Made by a program: the position numbers and the translations under genes
The notes under the pieces: model-generated
The model's database searches: none
Seen by the model: only the letters and a program-made list of their open reading frames with translations
What the model was told of the DNA's origin: nothing
Assembly (NCBI GenBank): GCA_021204635.1
Contig: JAJPZB010000135.1
Location: forward strand, 1 to 9,234
Source: Opitutia bacterium
Lineage (GTDB): Bacteria > Verrucomicrobiota > Verrucomicrobiia > Opitutales > UBA953
Length of the DNA stretch: 9,234 nt
Direction: 5' to 3'
Shown: piece by piece, positions 6,545 through 9,234 of the stretch
How the letters are laid out: each line of letters opens with the position of its first letter
Position numbering within the stretch: position 1 is the stretch's first letter

Positions 6545-6985
6545 TCATTTTTTCTCGAGCATTGCAAGCGCGAATTTTATTTGCAAAACGGGCTTTCCCG
6601 CGCAGCTCGCGTTTCCGCTCATGTAATAAAATCCGGAGAGTTTCTCGATCTCCTTTACCTCGATCAAAATTTCGTCGCCGGGGAAAACCATGCCCTTGAA
6701 CTTCGCGTTTTCTATGCGGCAAAGCACCGGCGTGCGCTTGGCGAAATCGGCGTCGCCGCTCGCCCGAGCTTTTTTGACGAGAAAAATTGCCGCCGCCTGA
6801 AAAACGCTTTCGCAGAGCAGGACGCCCGGCGTCAGCGGCGCGTTCGGGTAGTGCCCCTCGTAGAACTTTTCGTCAGCGCGAAACGCGCGCGAGCACACGA
6901 TGCCGTTGTCGCGGGTCTCCACGACTTTGTCGATGAAGAGAAATGGCGGGCGGTGCGGAATCGCTTGGAGAACTTCTTCGGTCAT
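6545..6985 (-). CDS. fabZ: 3-hydroxyacyl-[acyl-carrier-protein] dehydratase FabZ
   Basis: This hot-dog-fold enzyme dehydrates 3-hydroxyacyl-ACP to trans-2-enoyl-ACP, the substrate of the FabI encoded next. With the start at 6985 the product has 146 residues, the usual size, and opens MTEEVLQAIPHRPPFLFID. The active-site helix is HYPNAPLTPGVLLCESVFQA, with catalytic H45 and E59 spaced 14 residues apart as in the family. The frame stays open to an ATG at 7120 (191 residues), but those 45 extra residues look unlike FabZ and would leave only 46 bases for two divergent promoters. I prefer 6985 but cannot exclude the longer form. Neither start has a clear Shine-Dalgarno sequence. This is the first gene of the operon. 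Confidence 0.93.
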   Translation of the reverse strand: MTEEVLQAIPHRPPFLFIDKVVETRDNGIVCSRAFRADEKFYEGHYPNAPLTPGVLLCESVFQAAAIFLVKKARASGDADFAKRTPVLCRIENAKFKGMVFPGDEILIEVKEIEKLSGFYYMSGNASCAGKPVLQIKFALAMLEKK

Positions 6986-7166
6986 GCCAAATGATGAAAC
7001 CAAGTTGGCGGCATTGTCGCGAGAAGAAGTTTGCCGCGCCGGCAAGTTTTTGGCGCCGTCGGGGATTGCCGCGGGCGCATTTCGGGGCTTGAAATTTGGA
7101 GCAAATGACATTGTAGTCATTACAGTTGTTTTTTAAGGAATTTTACCCCTGAAAATTGAAAAGATT
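6986..7166. promoter_or_regulatory. Divergent promoter region between fabZ and fucI with palindrome
   Basis: The fucI-proximal part is AT-rich. On the minus strand 7121-7104 reads AATGACTACAATGTCATT: 6-bp inverted arms flanking TACAAT, a 5-of-6 match to the -10 box, at 7110-7115. The -35 at normal spacing is poor. This would start a fabZ transcript near 7103, which fits the fabZ start at 6985. On plus, TTGAAA (7089-7094) lies 17 bases before a weak TGTAGT (7112-7117), overlapping the same palindrome. A second inverted repeat, AATTTT/AAAATT (7139-7157), sits just before the fucI ATG. The palindrome could be a shared operator. I do not recognise the regulator. Confidence 0.35.
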
Positions 7167-8945
7167 ATGAGTGAAAATCATCCAAAAATAGGGATTCGTC
7201 CGGTGATTGACGGGCGCCGTCGCGGCGTTCGCGAATCGCTCGAAGAACAAACGATGAACATGGCGAAAGCCGCAAAGAAGTTGATTGAGGAAAACCTCCG
7301 CCACTTCGACGGCTCGCCCGTGGAATGCGTCATCGCAGACACGACGATCGGCGGGACTGCCGAGGCCGCTGCGTGCGAGACTAAATTCAACGAAAACAAT
7401 GTCGGCGCAACGCTGTCCGTGACACCGTGCTGGTGCTACGGCTCGGAGACGATGGACATGAACCCGCTTCGCCCGAAGGCGATTTGGGGATTCAACGGCA
7501 CGGAGCGCCCGGGCGCAGTGTACCTCGCCGCCGCTCTCGCAGCTCACACGCAAAAGGGCTTGCCGGCGTTCTCGATCTACGGTCACGACGTGCAAGACGC
7601 AACCGACACGAGCATCCCTGCCGACGTGCAGGAAAAACTCCTGCGCTTTGCCCGCGCCGCAGTTGTCGTCGCTGATATTCGCGGCAAGAGCTACTTCTCC
7701 TGCGGCGGCTGCGCGATGGGAATCGCAGGCGCAATCGTTGACCACAGCTTCTTCGAGAGCTACCTCGGAATGCGCGTCCAAGTCGCCGACATGACGGAGA
7801 TGAAGCGCCGCATGGATCTCAAAATCTACGACGAGGAAGAATTTGCGCTCGCCTTAGATTGGGCAAAGAAAAGCTGCACGATCGGTCCCGACCGCAATGC
7901 CAAAGAGAACCAGCGCACGAAAGAAGGCTACGACAAAGTTTTCGAAGACTGCGTGAAGATGACGATGATCATGCGCGACATGATGCTCGGCTCCAAGAAG
8001 GTCAAGGAAAAAGGCTTCATCGAAGAAGGTTGCGGATACAACGCAGTTCTCGCCGGATTCCAAGGCCAACGCAACTGGACGGATTACTATCCGAACGGCG
8101 ACATGATGGAGGCAATTTTGAACAGCACCTTCGACTGGAACGGACCGCGCGCACCGCTCCCAATCGCGACGGAAAACGATTCGCTCAACGGCGTGGCAAT
8201 GCTCCTCGGCGCGCGCCTCACAAACAAGCCCGTCGTCTTCGCAGACGTCCGCACGTATTGGTCGCCCGAGGCGGTGAAACGCGTCACGGGCACGACGCTG
8301 ACCGGCGGCGCGGCAAACGGATTTATCCACCTGCTAAACTCCGGCTCGGCGGCGTTGGACGGCTCTTGCGCGATGACCGGCGCCGACGGCAAACCCACGG
8401 TGAAACACTTCTGGGAAGTCGGCGAAAAGGACATCAAAGACGTCATGAGCAGCACGGTTTGGTGCCCCGCGACTGACGAATATTTTCGTGGCGGAGGATT
8501 TTCCTCGTGCTTCCTCACGAAGGGCGGAGTGCCATTCACGATGATTCGCGTGAACATTGTCAAGGGAATGGGTCCCGTCCTGCAACTCGCAGAAGGATGG
8601 TCCGTCGATCTGCCGAAGAATGTCCACGACACGCTCAATCTGCGCACAGACCCGGGCTGGCCGACCACATGGTTTGCCCCGAGACTCACGGGCAAAGGCG
8701 CGTTCACGGACGTCTATTCCGTCATGGCAAACTGGGGCGCCAACCACGGCGTCCTCGCCTATGGCCACGTCGGCGCCGACATTCTTACGCTCGCCTCAAT
8801 GCTCCGCATTCCGGTGAACATGCACAACGTCGATGACGACAAGATCTACCGCCCGTCCGCATGGGCGTCGTTCGGCACGGTCTGCAAAGAAGCCGCCGAC
8901 TTCCGCGCCTGCGCCAACTACGGTCCGCTCTACGGGAAATATTGA
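7167..8945 (+). CDS. fucI: L-fucose isomerase
   Basis: FucI is a cytoplasmic Mn-dependent ketol isomerase that interconverts L-fucose and L-fuculose, and also acts on D-arabinose in characterised members. The 592 residues are nearly the E. coli length (591) and align along the whole chain: KIGIRPVIDGRR at 7-18, VTPCWCYGSET at 85-95, GFNGTERPGAVYLAAALAAH at 108-127. The metal ligands known from E. coli (E337, D361, H528) correspond to E336 in ATEND, D360 in FADVRTYW and H527 in NWGANHG. The product ends YGPLYGKY. The ATG at 7167 fits the family N-terminus; only a weak AAAAG precedes it. The gene seems monocistronic with its own terminator. No fuculokinase, fuculose-phosphate aldolase, mutarotase, transporter or regulator gene is in view. 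Confidence 0.97.
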   Translation: MSENHPKIGIRPVIDGRRRGVRESLEEQTMNMAKAAKKLIEENLRHFDGSPVECVIADTTIGGTAEAAACETKFNENNVGATLSVTPCWCYGSETMDMNPLRPKAIWGFNGTERPGAVYLAAALAAHTQKGLPAFSIYGHDVQDATDTSIPADVQEKLLRFARAAVVVADIRGKSYFSCGGCAMGIAGAIVDHSFFESYLGMRVQVADMTEMKRRMDLKIYDEEEFALALDWAKKSCTIGPDRNAKENQRTKEGYDKVFEDCVKMTMIMRDMMLGSKKVKEKGFIEEGCGYNAVLAGFQGQRNWTDYYPNGDMMEAILNSTFDWNGPRAPLPIATENDSLNGVAMLLGARLTNKPVVFADVRTYWSPEAVKRVTGTTLTGGAANGFIHLLNSGSAALDGSCAMTGADGKPTVKHFWEVGEKDIKDVMSSTVWCPATDEYFRGGGFSSCFLTKGGVPFTMIRVNIVKGMGPVLQLAEGWSVDLPKNVHDTLNLRTDPGWPTTWFAPRLTGKGAFTDVYSVMANWGANHGVLAYGHVGADILTLASMLRIPVNMHNVDDDKIYRPSAWASFGTVCKEAADFRACANYGPLYGKY

Positions 8946-8971
8946 TTGACAGATAGAGCGTAGCAAAAAGC

Positions 8972-9013
8972 AAAGGCTTCGCCTGCGGCATGTGGCAGGC
9001 GAAGCCTTTTTTT
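8972..9013 (+). terminator. Intrinsic terminator of fucI
   Basis: A perfect 15-bp stem, AAAGGCTTCGCCTGC with GCAGGCGAAGCCTTT, encloses an 8-base loop and runs into a T-tract ending at 9013. The leading A residues (8966-8969 and 8972-8974) give partial U-tract potential on the minus strand, but no gene in view needs that. The terminator starts 27 bases after the fucI stop. Confidence 0.95.
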
Positions 9014-9026
9014 GTACGCAGGAGCC

Positions 9027-9161
9027 GGGTTGGTGGTGAGAATGGGGTTGGTGGCGGGATTTGGGGTTGGTGGTGAACCGGGTTGGTGGTGAACCGGGTT
9101 GGTGGTGGAATTTGGGATGGTGGTGAGACTTGGGATGGTGGTGGAATTTGCCTCTGTAGTG
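9027..9161 (+). repeat. 18-bp G-rich repeat array, fucI side
   Basis: Seven clear cores start at 9027, 9045, 9064, 9080, 9096, 9114 and 9132. The first five read GGGTTGGTGGYG and the last two GGGATGGTGGTG. A decayed copy (GCCTCTGTAGTG) follows at 9150. Spacing is 16-19 bases, mostly 18; the two AACC linkers are shortened. The array begins 13 bases after the terminator T-tract, and its G-rich strand is again the coding strand of the upstream gene. Confidence 0.88.
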
Positions 9162-9201
9162 GCGGGAATATACCCACCCGCGATGCTGGATCACCAACGT
9201 A

Positions 9202-9234
9202 ATTCTCCCGCTAAGTTAGCGGGAGGGGACCACG
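9202..9234 (-). repeat. Hairpin module, inverted copy of 2574-2606, cut by window end
   Basis: The arms CTCCCGCTAA and TTAGCGGGAG form a perfect 10-base palindrome around one base (9205-9225); as a hairpin this would be 8 bp with a 5-base loop. The 30 bases 9202-9231 equal the reverse complement of 2577-2606 with one mismatch, and similarity continues to the last base with one more mismatch. The module therefore probably extends beyond the window. The bases 9162-9201 between it and the array hold only a weak GCGGG/CCCGC inverted repeat (about 9162-9181). Confidence 0.8.

Noticed and set aside
4615..6699. Long plus-strand open frame (694 codons) across pheA, scpB, fabI and fabZ
   Set aside because: The translation is Arg- and Cys-rich with no recognisable domain, and it lies antisense to four clearly identified genes. 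It is a GC-driven shadow frame.
6986..7120. 45-residue N-terminal extension of FabZ from the ATG at 7120
   Set aside because: The residues do not resemble FabZ, the likely -10 box lies inside this stretch, and the 146-residue form has normal length. Kept as an alternative only.
8785..9197. Minus-strand open frames through the right array
   Set aside because: Pro/Thr/His repeats from the array, then antisense to fucI; no start signal and no domain.

Overview
The window looks like a chromosomal segment of a Gram-negative bacterium of the Verrucomicrobiota, perhaps an Opitutales-like lineage. This is inferred from three things: a large exported protein that combines an autotransporter-associated beta-strand repeat with a PEP-CTERM sorting tail (a pairing common in that phylum), a menaquinone gene, and GC-rich coding DNA without strong Shine-Dalgarno sites. 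No marker gene settles the taxonomy.

Layout. Positions 58-2349 (+) encode the exported PEP-CTERM beta-helix-type protein, closed by an intrinsic terminator at 2416-2454. Positions 2916-6985 (-) hold a tightly packed five-gene operon, read fabZ, fabI, scpB, pheA, menA with gaps of 4-15 bases. Its genes cover fatty-acid elongation, chromosome condensation, phenylalanine synthesis and menaquinone prenylation. Divergent from it, 7167-8945 (+) encodes a complete L-fucose isomerase (fucI) with a near-ideal intrinsic terminator at 8972-9013. The 181-base region between fabZ and fucI (taking the short fabZ start) is AT-rich near fucI and holds an 18-base palindrome whose centre is a good -10 box facing fabZ.

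The least ordinary part lies between genes. The stretches after all three transcription units (2455-2525, 2634-2936 reading on minus, and 9027-9161) are filled with a degenerate G-rich repeat of about 18 bases, consensus GGGTTGGTGGTGRRATTT. In every case the G-rich strand is the coding strand of the gene just upstream, so the arrays start at gene 3' ends and point outward. One unit is part of the menA reading frame and encodes the MenA C-terminus. Outside the menA and fucI arrays lies a shared hairpin module (2577-2606, and inverted at 9202-9231, running into the window end), so array plus hairpin appears as a composite element twice. The PEP-gene array and the menA array face each other across a cluster of three consecutive hairpins. 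I recognise no described element of this design. It is the best candidate here for something undescribed.

The genes are mostly housekeeping and need not act together. The operon links membrane-lipid, quinone and aromatic amino-acid synthesis with segregation. FucI would feed L-fucose (or D-arabinose) catabolism, but no kinase, aldolase or transporter partner is in view.
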